The notes: generated from the sequence alone by a model not told the origin. Counted from the stretch's first letter, positions 1 to 6,697 are shown. The stretch: DNA of 10,059 nt from an uncultured Anaerolineaceae bacterium (GCA_937967805.1 CALBTC010000073.1:1-10059); one strand, 5' to 3'. Numbers and translations are program-made.

Positions 1-2
1 AG

Positions 3-59
3 GTGGAAACGGCCGTTCAGCTGCTGCTGCAAGGATTGCAAACCGGGAGCCAATTATGA
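3..59 (+). CDS. C-terminal end of an upstream gene, possibly a TetR-type regulator (partial)
   Basis: Reading from base 3, the frame gives VETAVQLLLQGLQTGSQL and then TGA at 57-59. The stop overlaps the start of the next gene by ATGA (56-59), the usual sign of translational coupling. Its amphipathic, Leu-rich ending with 'LLLxGL' resembles the last helix of many TetR-family regulators, and TetR genes often sit beside FAD monooxygenases. The identity is therefore a guess from about 18 residues plus context. The gene begins outside the window. Confidence 0.4.
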   Translation: METAVQLLLQGLQTGSQL

Positions 60-1234
60 GCAAAATTCTCATTTCCGGCGGTGGCATTGCCGGACTCACC
101 TGTGCTTACTGGCTGCACCGGCAGGGTCACCAGCCCATCGTCATTGAAAAAGCCAAACAGCTGCGTAAAGAGGGCTATCTGATTGACTTTGTCGGCACCG
201 GTTGGGATGTGGCCAATCGCATGAATCTCGTTCCCCAGCTTGAGCAAAAAGCACTGCCCGTCTCCGGTGTGCGCTACCCCAACAGCCAGGGCGAAACGGC
301 CGCACGATTTGATCTGGACACGCTAAAAAAAGCGCTAAATATCACCGACAAATTCATGACTTTGAACCGGGCCGATCTGGAAGAGGTGCTGTACGACGCA
401 GTTAAAAATGATGTTGAGGTTCGTTTTGATTGTTCAATTGAACATATCAATCAAACTGCAAAAGCCGTCACCGCTACGCTTACCGGCGGCCAACAGGAAA
501 CATTTGAGCTGCTTGTGGGAGCTGATGGTATTCATTCCAACACCAGGGAACTGGTTTTTGGTAATGAAGCAGAATTTGCCGCCTATCTGGGTTACCAGGT
601 AGCAACCTGCATCATTCCGGCTGGCATAGCGATTGGTGATGATCTGGTCACCTACAATGAGCCAGACCGCCAGGCCAACCTGTACCGCGTTGATGATGAT
701 GAGATGTTGGCCTTCTTCATTTACAAAGCGGCGGACGCAGGCCACGTGCCTCAGGCCAAACGAAAAACAAGGTTACAGGCCAAATTCGCCGGGGCCGAAT
801 GGCGCGTGCCGGAAATGTTGGCACTGATCGCCGACGACACCCCCATTTTCATGGACACCGTCACCCAAATTATGATGCCGACGTGGCACAACGGCCGTAT
901 CGTTCTCATTGGTGACGCCGCCTACTGCCTCACGCTTATTTCTGGCCAGGGAGCTTCGATGGCGATGGGCGGTGCCTACTTTCTGGCCCAGGCGTTGCAG
1001 CAATCCCCCGATTATCAGACTGCTTTTCTCCAATACGAAAATCGATTACGGCCGACCATCGAGGAAACGCAAGAAAAAGCGCGCCGCTTTGCTCCCCGGT
1101 TTGTGCCCGGCAGCCAATTTCAAATCTGGCTCAATAACATGATTGTCAAACTATCTAACATTTCATTCTTCTCCCGCATAATCGGCAAACAGTTCAATAC
1201 AAAAAGCCTGCTGAAAACGGCCGAAAACGATTGA
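56..1234 (+). CDS. FAD-dependent monooxygenase (class A flavoprotein hydroxylase type, PHBH/TetX fold)
   Basis: A 392-residue cytoplasmic flavoprotein expected to hydroxylate or epoxidise a small, probably aromatic or polyketide-like substrate using NAD(P)H and O2. Visible marks are the N-terminal Rossmann motif GGGIAG (residues 8-13, GxGxxG), the ribose-binding acid E31, the conserved Arg in NRADL (105), the DG motif GADGIHSNTR (155-164), and the second FAD motif GDAAY with SGQGASMAMGGA (286-307). The Pro usual in the 'GDAAHxxxP' stretch is replaced (CLTLISGQG), which is common in TetX-like relatives. Length fits the family. The start ATG has GGGAG 6 nt upstream and overlaps the previous stop. 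It is followed 28 nt later by a deazaflavin oxidoreductase, suggesting a small redox or detoxification operon. The substrate cannot be read from the sequence. Confidence 0.9.
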   Translation: MSKILISGGGIAGLTCAYWLHRQGHQPIVIEKAKQLRKEGYLIDFVGTGWDVANRMNLVPQLEQKALPVSGVRYPNSQGETAARFDLDTLKKALNITDKFMTLNRADLEEVLYDAVKNDVEVRFDCSIEHINQTAKAVTATLTGGQQETFELLVGADGIHSNTRELVFGNEAEFAAYLGYQVATCIIPAGIAIGDDLVTYNEPDRQANLYRVDDDEMLAFFIYKAADAGHVPQAKRKTRLQAKFAGAEWRVPEMLALIADDTPIFMDTVTQIMMPTWHNGRIVLIGDAAYCLTLISGQGASMAMGGAYFLAQALQQSPDYQTAFLQYENRLRPTIEETQEKARRFAPRFVPGSQFQIWLNNMIVKLSNISFFSRIIGKQFNTKSLLKTAEND

Positions 1235-1262
1235 AATAATAAAGGAAATCTAAACAAAACTT

Positions 1263-1736
1263 ATGACAAAAACAGAACGTGAACCGGTAACCGGTCTTAA
1301 ACGCTTTTTATTTCGCGCACCCATTTTTTTGTATCGGATTGGTCTCGGTGGGTTGCTGGGCAAGCGATTTTTGCTGCTCAACCACATCGGCCGCAAAAGC
1401 GGCAAGGTCCGCCAAGCGGTATTGGAAGTGGTGAAGCATGACCGAGAGGCAGACACGTTTTACATAGCGTCCGGTTTTGGCAGAAAGTCAGACTGGTATC
1501 TGAATATTTTGGAATACCCAAACGTGAGTATTCAGGTCGGCTGGCACAAAATGGGGGTGACGGCCGTTCCCCTCACCCCCGAAGAATCCGGCCAGGCAAT
1601 GGTCGATTACGCCCGCAGGCACCCCACTGCCGCCAAAAACCTCAGCAAAATTCTCGGCTTCGATGTTTCCACAGAGGAAGAATATCGTACGGTCGGCCGT
1701 GAACATATCCCTTTTATCATCCTGGAGCCACGATAG
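1263..1736 (+). CDS. Nitroreductase-family deazaflavin (F420)-dependent oxidoreductase
   Basis: A 157-residue protein of the DDN/F420H2-dependent quinone reductase family (split beta-barrel). These proteins use reduced deazaflavin F420 to reduce quinones, nitro compounds or similar acceptors. Recognisable features are an N-terminal amphipathic stretch (about 12-40), the 'HIGRKSGKVRQAVLEV' strand pair (41-56), and the 'IASGFGRKSDWYLNI' segment (68-82) that forms the cofactor phosphate-binding region, followed by 'NVSIQVG' (87-93) and 'PLTPEE' (103-108). Length is normal for the family. The AAAGGA at 1241-1246 lies about 16 nt before the ATG, so the ribosome site is poor; the 28-nt gap to the upstream monooxygenase suggests co-transcription. 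Deazaflavin use is a family property, not something shown here. Confidence 0.88.
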   Translation: MTKTEREPVTGLKRFLFRAPIFLYRIGLGGLLGKRFLLLNHIGRKSGKVRQAVLEVVKHDREADTFYIASGFGRKSDWYLNILEYPNVSIQVGWHKMGVTAVPLTPEESGQAMVDYARRHPTAAKNLSKILGFDVSTEEEYRTVGREHIPFIILEPR

Positions 1737-1739
1737 CTG

Positions 1740-2729
1740 CTATGCTCTGGCGGTTGACTTGCCGTTCATCTGGCCGTTGGCAAAGCTAACGCCATCCTCG
1801 TTTTCGGCCGTAGTGGCTATCAGCCTTTTTAACACCGGGTTATCAGGGTCCGTAACAAACTGCCAAAATGCGGTTTGTGCCGTGGTACCCATCCGGTGAG
1901 CATCCCGGCCAATGTAAATTTCCTGCTTGATGTCCAGGCCGCGAACCTTCACCGGGGCAACCTTGCCTTCAACCAGGCGCGAAATAATCATTTGCGAGAC
2001 AAACCCCACGCCAATGCCCTCTTGTACGGCCAGAGCAATCGCTTCGGAGTTGCCCAATGTCAGAACGGTTTTAAACTGCTCAAATGAAATCCTATGTTCG
2101 CGCAGCTTCTCTTCGGCCACAAAACGGGTGCCGGATCCTTCCTCACGCCAAATGAAGTTAGCCTTTAGCAGTTCCTTTGGCTCGATGTATTCGCGCTCGG
2201 CCCAGGGATGATCTAATGGCACAATCAAGCTCACCTGATCGGTAATGAAACGAAAAAATTCCAAATTTTTGTTAAGCTCTTGCTTGCTGGCCAGCGCCAC
2301 GTGCACATCCCCATCACAAAGCATTTGCACGGCAATCTTGCGCGGCGTGACAAAGCAAGCTGCCTCCACTTTGGGGTATTGCTGCATGAATTTAGACAGC
2401 AAAAATGGCAGCACATATTTACCCACGGTCGTGCTGCAACCGACGGTGAGACGGCCGTACACATCCCCCTTCAACGATTCCATCTTGTTATCAATGCTTT
2501 GCGAAATGCTGACCATCTCCTGCGCCATCGGCAGCAGCGCTTCTCCCGCATCAGTCAGGCGCAAATGCCGCCCAGAGCGGATAAATAAATCCATGCCAAA
2601 ATGCTGCTCCAACGCCTGAATATGCTGGCTTACGCTCGGCTGCGTCATGTGCAGTTGCCGCGCAGCGGCCGTAAAGTTGAGTGTGCGAGCAGCGGTTAAA
2701 AATACGTTTAACTGATGAGCATCTAACAT
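1740..2729 (-). CDS. LysR-family transcriptional regulator
   Basis: A 329-residue LTTR. Residues 1-60 carry the winged helix-turn-helix (LNFTAAARQLHMTQPSVSQHIQALE), followed by the linker helix and a periplasmic-binding-protein-like effector domain (about 88-300). The phrase 'WREEGSGTR' near residues 194-202 resembles the effector-pocket strand of the CysL/YeiE/'selenium metabolism-associated' LysR group, but I cannot assign the ligand. The C-terminal tail after about residue 300 is somewhat longer than usual. AGAGAG stands 6 nt before the ATG. The stop lies 3 nt from the stop of the converging deazaflavin oxidoreductase gene, with no terminator hairpin between them, so the transcripts probably overlap. 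Targets are unknown. Candidate operators lie about 135-180 bp upstream of its own start. Confidence 0.93.
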   Translation of the reverse strand: MLDAHQLNVFLTAARTLNFTAAARQLHMTQPSVSQHIQALEQHFGMDLFIRSGRHLRLTDAGEALLPMAQEMVSISQSIDNKMESLKGDVYGRLTVGCSTTVGKYVLPFLLSKFMQQYPKVEAACFVTPRKIAVQMLCDGDVHVALASKQELNKNLEFFRFITDQVSLIVPLDHPWAEREYIEPKELLKANFIWREEGSGTRFVAEEKLREHRISFEQFKTVLTLGNSEAIALAVQEGIGVGFVSQMIISRLVEGKVAPVKVRGLDIKQEIYIGRDAHRMGTTAQTAFWQFVTDPDNPVLKRLIATTAENEDGVSFANGQMNGKSTARA

Positions 2730-2863
2730 GCTATCTCTCTACAGTCACTCAGAAGTTCCAAAAGTATGCTTCAAACTTACCGGTGATAAGAAACCAACAA
2801 AATCCGAGTAAAACTCGTGCACCTTTTCACAGGCCCCAGGCTAAGTATGCCCCTTGCCCCAAA

Positions 2864-2910
2864 ATGACAATAGTGCTAAATGTCATAAGCAAATGCTATA
2901 AATGACATAG
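2864..2910. promoter_or_regulatory. Clustered inverted repeats upstream of the LysR gene, candidate LTTR operator
   Basis: Three copies of one hexamer alternate in orientation: ATGACA (2864-2869), TGTCAT (2881-2886) and ATGACA(T) (2902-2908), with gaps of 11 and 15 nt. Inside the last copy CTAT-N7-ATAG (2896-2910) is a T-N11-A dyad of the kind LysR proteins bind. On the minus strand TTGTCA (2865-2870), a possible -35 box, falls inside the first repeat, but the -10 match 17 nt on (TACTTA) is weak. Autoregulation of the LysR gene is a fair inference. No plus-strand gene starts here. Confidence 0.45.
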
Positions 2911-2944
2911 GCCACCATAAACCAATCATTACTCAAGCAAATAA

Positions 2945-2976
2945 CAAAAGCCCCCTGCTTCCACAGGGGACCTTTG
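2945..2976 (-). terminator. Rho-independent terminator of the cytochrome-rhodanese operon
   Basis: Read on the minus strand, AAAGGTCCCCTG pairs with CAGGGGGCTTTT across a short loop (GTGGAAG region), with one mismatch in the stem and a T-rich end. It begins 29 nt after the stop of the rhodanese lipoprotein gene. The plus-strand reading also ends in a T-rich stretch (2972-2985), so it could work in both directions. Confidence 0.75.
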
Positions 2977-3005
2977 CTTTCTTTTAAGACAATTTGGTCA
3001 ACTAA

Positions 3006-4826
3006 CTAAGGAGCCGCAAATTCGACAACTGGATAGCCGGCATCCACCCAACCACCAAAACCACCTTTCAAGCTGTATACATCACTGTAACCATACGCCC
3101 ATAGAATACTCATGGCAATGGTAGAACGATGGCCGGAGCCACAGTAAACTACAAGGGCAGCGTCAATATCGTCAGGCCACCGATCCTTCATCGCCACAGA
3201 ATCTTCAAGCGCGATGTGAACCCAGTTTTCGGCCTCGATCACGCCTTTCTCCCCCAGCTCTTCCTGGCGACGAACGTCCATGACAAACAGGTCCGGATTT
3301 TCCAACAGAGCCAGATTGAAATCATCGGCGGTGATCACGCCATACCCATCGGGAACGTTGTGCAGCATCTCTTGCATGGCTGCTACGGCTACCGGATCGG
3401 GTTCAGCCACATCCAGCACCATCGGTTCTGGCGGTAAACCTTCCATAACAGGATAACCGGCTTCTACCCAACCACCAAAGCTGCCACCCTTCAAGCCACG
3501 CACATCTTCCCAGCCCATTGCTTCCAAAGCGGTCAGCGCAATGGTGCAGCGCCAGCCGCTGCCGCAGTAGCTTACGATTGGCGTATCAAAGCTGGGCAGC
3601 CATTCGATATGGTCAGCCACTTCGCGCAGTGGAATGTTAACCGTACCTTCAATGTAACCATTGGCTTCAAGTTCAGATGGTTCGCGCACGTCCAGCAGGA
3701 ACGGCGGCGGGTCTTCAACCAGCAGCAGGTTCAAATCGTCCAGGCCAATCGTGTTGTACCCTTCCATATCATCCAGAAAGGTGGCGAAGGCCAGATCCAT
3801 GTCAAACGTAGGTTCAGGCACGCCAACGGCCGGATAGCCTTCAGCCGCCCAGCCATCAAAACCGCCTTTCAAGCTGCGAACATCTGTGTATCCATAAGAC
3901 CACAAAATGCTCATGGCAATGGTCGAACGGTTACCAGCCTTGCAATTGGTAACGATCGGCGTATCTAAATCTTCTGGCCACATAGCTTGGTTAGTTAACA
4001 GCTCTTCCAACGGAATGTGGAGAATATTCGGAGCATCAATATAACCAAGTGATTCAATCTCTTCCGGGCGACGAACATCAATAACTACCAGATCTGGTTT
4101 TTCAATCAGCTCAGTTGCTAAGTTTTCGGCCGTAAGAACGCCAAAACCTTCTGGAACACTGTGCAGCATTTCCTGCATGGCAGCAGCCAAGGCAGGATCT
4201 GGTTCCGCTTCATTCAACGCGTTTGCAGCGGGCGGAAGCCCTTCAACAACAGGATTGCCAGCCTCAACCCAACCGGTGAAACTGGGGAAACCAGGAGCTT
4301 TTAAAGCGCGCACATTTTCCCAGCCCATACCTTCTAATGCGACTGCGGCAATAGTTGCCCGCCAACCGCTTGCACAATAAACCACAATTGGCGTATCAAG
4401 ACTAGGCAGCAACTCAATGTTGTCTGCGATCTCACGCAATGGAATGTGTACTGCGCCTTCAATGTGTCCATTTTCTTCTAATTCACGTGTTTCACGCACA
4501 TCCAAAATGAATGGTGGATTAGATGCCAATGATTCAGCGAATGCGTCAAGACCGATGGTACTATAACCTTCCAAATCGTCTAGATACACCTCAAAAGCAC
4601 CATCGAGATCGGCTTCGGCCATGGGCGTTTCCATTGGCTCTTCGGCCATTTCCTCGACAGGCTCTTCAGCAACGGCCGGTTCCTCTTCTTCCATTACTTC
4701 TTCGGGTTGCTCTACGGCCGTTGTCTCCGTTTCAGCAGCAGGTTCATCGGTAGCCGTATCGCCACCACAAGCCACTAAAAGCAAACCCAAAACCAGTAAA
4801 ATCACAAAATATTTGTAAGTCTTCAT
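3006..4826 (-). CDS. Lipoprotein with four tandem rhodanese domains
   Basis: A 606-residue secreted sulfurtransferase-like lipoprotein. The N-terminus has a lipoprotein signal (hydrophobic stretch 7-19, lipobox LVAC, lipidated Cys20) and then an acidic Glu/Pro-rich linker (about 21-72). Four rhodanese domains follow, with active-site loops CASGWR (Cys151), CKAGNR (Cys295), CGSGWR (Cys421) and CGSGHR (Cys562), each preceded by the family's 'xDVR' and 'HIPL/NIPL' strands. The Cys151-421 and 295-562 spacings (270 and 267) show that a two-domain unit was duplicated; 108-176 and 378-446 match at about 51 of 69 positions by eye. Domains 1 and 3 resemble each other, as do 2 and 4. Rhodaneses carry sulfane sulfur as a Cys persulfide. 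Start: ATG with GAGGAG 6 nt upstream. It lies 51 nt behind the dodecaheme cytochrome gene, probably in one transcript ending at 2945-2976. Confidence 0.92.
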   Translation of the reverse strand: MKTYKYFVILLVLGLLLVACGGDTATDEPAAETETTAVEQPEEVMEEEEPAVAEEPVEEMAEEPMETPMAEADLDGAFEVYLDDLEGYSTIGLDAFAESLASNPPFILDVRETRELEENGHIEGAVHIPLREIADNIELLPSLDTPIVVYCASGWRATIAAVALEGMGWENVRALKAPGFPSFTGWVEAGNPVVEGLPPAANALNEAEPDPALAAAMQEMLHSVPEGFGVLTAENLATELIEKPDLVVIDVRRPEEIESLGYIDAPNILHIPLEELLTNQAMWPEDLDTPIVTNCKAGNRSTIAMSILWSYGYTDVRSLKGGFDGWAAEGYPAVGVPEPTFDMDLAFATFLDDMEGYNTIGLDDLNLLLVEDPPPFLLDVREPSELEANGYIEGTVNIPLREVADHIEWLPSFDTPIVSYCGSGWRCTIALTALEAMGWEDVRGLKGGSFGGWVEAGYPVMEGLPPEPMVLDVAEPDPVAVAAMQEMLHNVPDGYGVITADDFNLALLENPDLFVMDVRRQEELGEKGVIEAENWVHIALEDSVAMKDRWPDDIDAALVVYCGSGHRSTIAMSILWAYGYSDVYSLKGGFGGWVDAGYPVVEFAAP

Positions 4827-4837
4827 TTCTTACTCCT

Positions 4838-4878
4838 CGTAAATGTGGGTCAAGTTGGCCAACTTGACCCCCGTAAAT
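4838..4878. repeat. 24-bp perfect palindrome flanked by 7-bp direct repeats (miniature insertion-like)
   Basis: Bases 4847-4870 form a perfect palindrome whose left half is GGGTCAAGTTGG. It is bounded by the direct repeat CGTAAAT at 4838-4844 and 4872-4878. The arrangement looks like a tiny palindromic element with a target-site duplication: removing one repeat and the 27 bases between would rejoin the ribosome site of the rhodanese gene to the end of the cytochrome gene. It fills nearly all of the 51-nt gap between the two genes. The RNA would fold into a hairpin, but no T-run follows, so a classical terminator is unlikely. Confidence 0.7.
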
Positions 4879-6092
4879 TAGGGCGACTCCACCGTCGGTG
4901 TAATCACCGTGGTTGTTGTAATCGTCGTGGTGGCCGTAATTTCCGAGAGTGGCGGTGGAATGATGTCCACAATCACCGGCAAATTTGCCTCCACTTCTTC
5001 TGGATACAGTTTGTCAATCGTCAAAAACAGATCGGCATTGCCGTGACAGGCATCGCACGATTCTGCCTGCGGCGTATTGCGCTGAATGTTGTGCGGTGTG
5101 GTATACACCCAGGTGGGCAATGCACTAAAATTCTTTAGCAAGTCATCTCCATAAAAGGCGTAGCTGTCCTGAGCTATAGGCACATGCCGCAATGTCACAT
5201 ACTCATACGGCCGGTCGTAGCTTTGCAGCGGATTCTTGCCAATGATAAAAGTGAAATAGTGATCATCGGTGGCATAAAACGGATTGCCGGTCGTTTCACT
5301 AATGGCGACGTGGCAGCCATCACAGCTGGTGTAGGCCACCGAGTGGCATACCTGGCAAGAAAGATCACCGCCGTGTTCCTGGTGCATCTCAATGCCATCG
5401 TCCCCTAGCGCGACAGTGACGTGGCAGGTTTCACAGCGCGGCGTCTGCACACCGTCATACCGGTGGTCAGGCGGCGCCTGCAATGCTGCCATCTGTGCCT
5501 CTGGTCCGGTGTGGCAAGATTGGCAATCGTCCGGCGCGCCGTGCATCTGGTGGCCGGAATGGCAGTCCACGCAGGACATGCGCCCCTGGCTGAAATGGAC
5601 GTCTGGACGAAATTCTTCATGCTTGCCCAGGTATTCATTGCCAACCCGGCTGCCGTGGCAGGCCGTGCAGTTGCGGGTCATAGAAGGCGTTTCATTAAAC
5701 AGATGACCTTCGATGAGACCACCCCCTACCAGATTAGGTTGGCTCACGTGACATTCGCCGCAGGTAGCATGGCAGCTGCTGCAATGGTTGCCAAACATCG
5801 TTTCAATCGCTTCATGATCTTCTGGCACTGTGCGGGCATCCAGCACGGTCCAGTAACCTGCCAGGTTGCTGTGCAGGTTGTTATCGTGGGTAGCCACCAC
5901 ATCGGGATGGCATTCGCCACACGATTCCACCGGATTTTTACTGGGATTCTCGATCAGCCCCACGTGCGCTTCAAACTTGTCGGGCGTGTTTTGCCCGGCA
6001 TGACACTCGGCACAGGCTATTTGCCCGTGTACTTCTGCGGGGAACAGTTCCCCGTCTACCAAAACCTTCTCCCATGGCTCCAACGGAGCCAC
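4878..6092 (-). CDS. Multiheme cytochrome c, 11-heme C-terminal part (continuous in frame with 6102-6410)
   Basis: A 404-codon open frame with eleven CxxCH heme c sites at residues 27, 58, 104, 111, 142, 174, 190, 220, 246, 257 and 346. The third and fourth nearly touch (CSSCHATCGECH). The C-terminus is Pro/Thr-rich (about 379-404) and has no membrane segment. Heme c is attached only outside the cytoplasmic membrane, yet this frame, opening at a GTG (6090-6092), has no signal peptide. The frame continues upstream past one TGA (6102-6104) into a lipoprotein signal plus a twelfth CxxCH. Most likely the two parts are one 510-residue dodecaheme lipoprotein, interrupted by mutation, sequencing error, readthrough or recoding. 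A restart at the GTG is possible (GAGG 7 nt before it) but would leave the product unexported. Likely role: electron carrier or terminal reductase at the outer membrane face. First gene of the operon with the rhodanese lipoprotein. Confidence 0.85.
   Translation of the reverse strand: MAPLEPWEKVLVDGELFPAEVHGQIACAECHAGQNTPDKFEAHVGLIENPSKNPVESCGECHPDVVATHDNNLHSNLAGYWTVLDARTVPEDHEAIETMFGNHCSSCHATCGECHVSQPNLVGGGLIEGHLFNETPSMTRNCTACHGSRVGNEYLGKHEEFRPDVHFSQGRMSCVDCHSGHQMHGAPDDCQSCHTGPEAQMAALQAPPDHRYDGVQTPRCETCHVTVALGDDGIEMHQEHGGDLSCQVCHSVAYTSCDGCHVAISETTGNPFYATDDHYFTFIIGKNPLQSYDRPYEYVTLRHVPIAQDSYAFYGDDLLKNFSALPTWVYTTPHNIQRNTPQAESCDACHGNADLFLTIDKLYPEEVEANLPVIVDIIPPPLSEITATTTITTTTVITPTVESP
6075..6091 (-). 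other. Hairpin just downstream of the in-frame TGA (SECIS-like geometry)
   Basis: In the mRNA, 10 nt after the UGA, UGGCUCC pairs perfectly with GGAGCCA around a 3-nt loop GUU; a G-U pair can extend the stem. The loop starts 17 nt after the UGA and its first base is G. These features fit the loose published rules for bacterial selenocysteine insertion elements (a short stem-loop close behind the UGA, with a G at the start of the loop). The stem also covers part of the GTG that would restart translation. A 7-bp hairpin can occur by chance, so this is only suggestive. Confidence 0.35.
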
Positions 6093-6101
6093 CTCTCCGC
6101 C

Positions 6102-6410
6102 TCAACCTTCCCCTTCGTTTTCGTTAATTACCTCTTCTTCGGGATCGGCCGTTTGGATGAGCAGATCTTTGTTTGAATGGCAATCCAGGCAGTTGTCAAC
6201 GGGAACGGGTTCTGCGGCAATTTCTGCCGGCGGTTCTTCAGTCGGTGGAACGGCCGTTGCCGTTTCCACTATTTCCGGCTCGGCCACAGCCACCTCTTCA
6301 GCCGGGTCAGATTCGGCCGTTTGGCAGCCAGCCAGGAGCAGCGTCCCCATCAATAAAAGCAGGCTCACCAGCAAATTTGTCATTTTGTATGGATATTTCG
6401 CCTGTTCCAA
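6102..6410 (-). CDS. Multiheme cytochrome c lipoprotein, N-terminal part with signal peptide and heme 1
   Basis: About 102 codons: a short basic N-region (EQAKYPYK), a hydrophobic core, lipobox LLAGC, an acidic Glu/Ala/Pro-rich linker, then one heme site CLDCH and a low-complexity end (EEEVINENEGEG) before TGA. The best start is TTG at 6408-6410, with AAGGAG (6417-6422) 6 nt upstream; the ATG at 6381-6383 gives a shorter signal and lacks a ribosome site, and a TTG at 6438-6440 is another possibility. The next codons after the TGA (GGC GGA GAG GTG) continue in frame into the eleven-heme part. Alone, this would be a stub with one heme, which argues that both parts belong to one protein. TGA is an ordinary stop in neighbouring genes (57, 1232, 8661), so general reassignment is unlikely. 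Confidence 0.75.
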   Translation of the reverse strand: MEQAKYPYKMTNLLVSLLLLMGTLLLAGCQTAESDPAEEVAVAEPEIVETATAVPPTEEPPAEIAAEPVPVDNCLDCHSNKDLLIQTADPEEEVINENEGEG

Positions 6411-6416
6411 AATAGT

Positions 6417-6422
6417 CTCCTT
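6417..6422 (-). promoter_or_regulatory. Shine-Dalgarno AAGGAG that selects the TTG start
   Basis: CTCCTT on the plus strand reads AAGGAG on the minus strand and stands 6 nt before TTG (6408-6410). No comparable site precedes the ATG at 6381-6383. It is the main reason for placing the cytochrome start at the TTG. Confidence 0.6.
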
Positions 6423-6457
6423 AAACCAAAAGTCGCTCAAAATTCCTTGCTTAGAAG

Positions 6458-6494
6458 CACTAAAATCAGGTGCATTCTCCAGTACCTGTTAGTG
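6458..6494 (-). promoter_or_regulatory. Long inverted repeat in the leader of the cytochrome-rhodanese operon
   Basis: On the plus strand CACTAA-aat-CAGGT is followed after 12 nt by ACCTG-TTAGTG, giving 11 paired bases with one 3-nt bulge. It lies just downstream of the predicted minus-strand promoter, so the 5' leader RNA could fold into a bulged hairpin about 50 nt before the ribosome site. It could equally be an operator for a dimeric repressor. No known riboswitch is recognised. Confidence 0.45.
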
Positions 6495-6509
6495 AATTTT
6501 GTCACAAAC

Positions 6510-6537
6510 AGTATAACTAACTGGCAGGGGAAATCAA
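6510..6537 (-). promoter_or_regulatory. Sigma-70-type promoter for the cytochrome-rhodanese operon
   Basis: On the minus strand TTGATT (6532-6537), 16 nt, TATACT (6510-6515). This predicts a transcript start near 6503 and a leader of about 93 nt before the TTG start at 6410. The -10 box matches at five of six bases and the -35 box at four of six. Confidence 0.5.
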
Positions 6538-6616
6538 TCCTTTTTCAAAGTTTTTCTTATTGCTTTTGCTTCTAACTACCTATAGCTAAAACCAATCAAT
6601 AATCACGCCTATCCTA

Positions 6617-6645
6617 TTGAGATCGTTATTTTTTGTTGTTAGAAT
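6617..6645 (+). promoter_or_regulatory. Sigma-70-type promoter for the octaheme cytochrome operon
   Basis: TTGAGA (6617-6622), 17 nt, TAGAAT (6640-6645): five of six matches in both boxes at the optimal spacing. The predicted transcript start near 6652 leaves a leader of about 46 nt before the ATG at 6698. The in-frame TTG at 6617, which would lengthen the cytochrome by 27 residues, lies inside the -35 box, so the longer start is unlikely. Confidence 0.6.
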
Positions 6646-6697
6646 GCAGATATTGTTATTATTTTCACAATCAGACGTTTGGGAATTTGAGGCGACT

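Noticed and set aside
1279..1297. Tandem ACCGGT sites near the start of the deazaflavin oxidoreductase
   Set aside because: They lie in coding sequence, are only two short copies, and have no further symmetry; probably chance.
2245..2619. Plus-strand open frames opposite the LysR gene
   Set aside because: Shadows of a clearly recognisable LysR coding region; no ribosome site or family match.
4847..4870. The palindrome between cytochrome and rhodanese genes as a rho-independent terminator
   Set aside because: No T-run follows on either strand, and a perfect palindrome has no natural loop; insertion or REP-like origin explains it better.
5421..6176. Long plus-strand open frame (about 250 codons) opposite the dodecaheme cytochrome
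   Set aside because: It mirrors the cytochrome on the other strand; the minus frame has twelve CxxCH motifs, while this frame shows no recognisable family and runs across the gap between the two cytochrome parts.
4878..6410. Global reassignment of UGA as a sense codon
   Set aside because: TGA is the natural stop of the monooxygenase and HybA-like genes and of the partial gene at the left edge.
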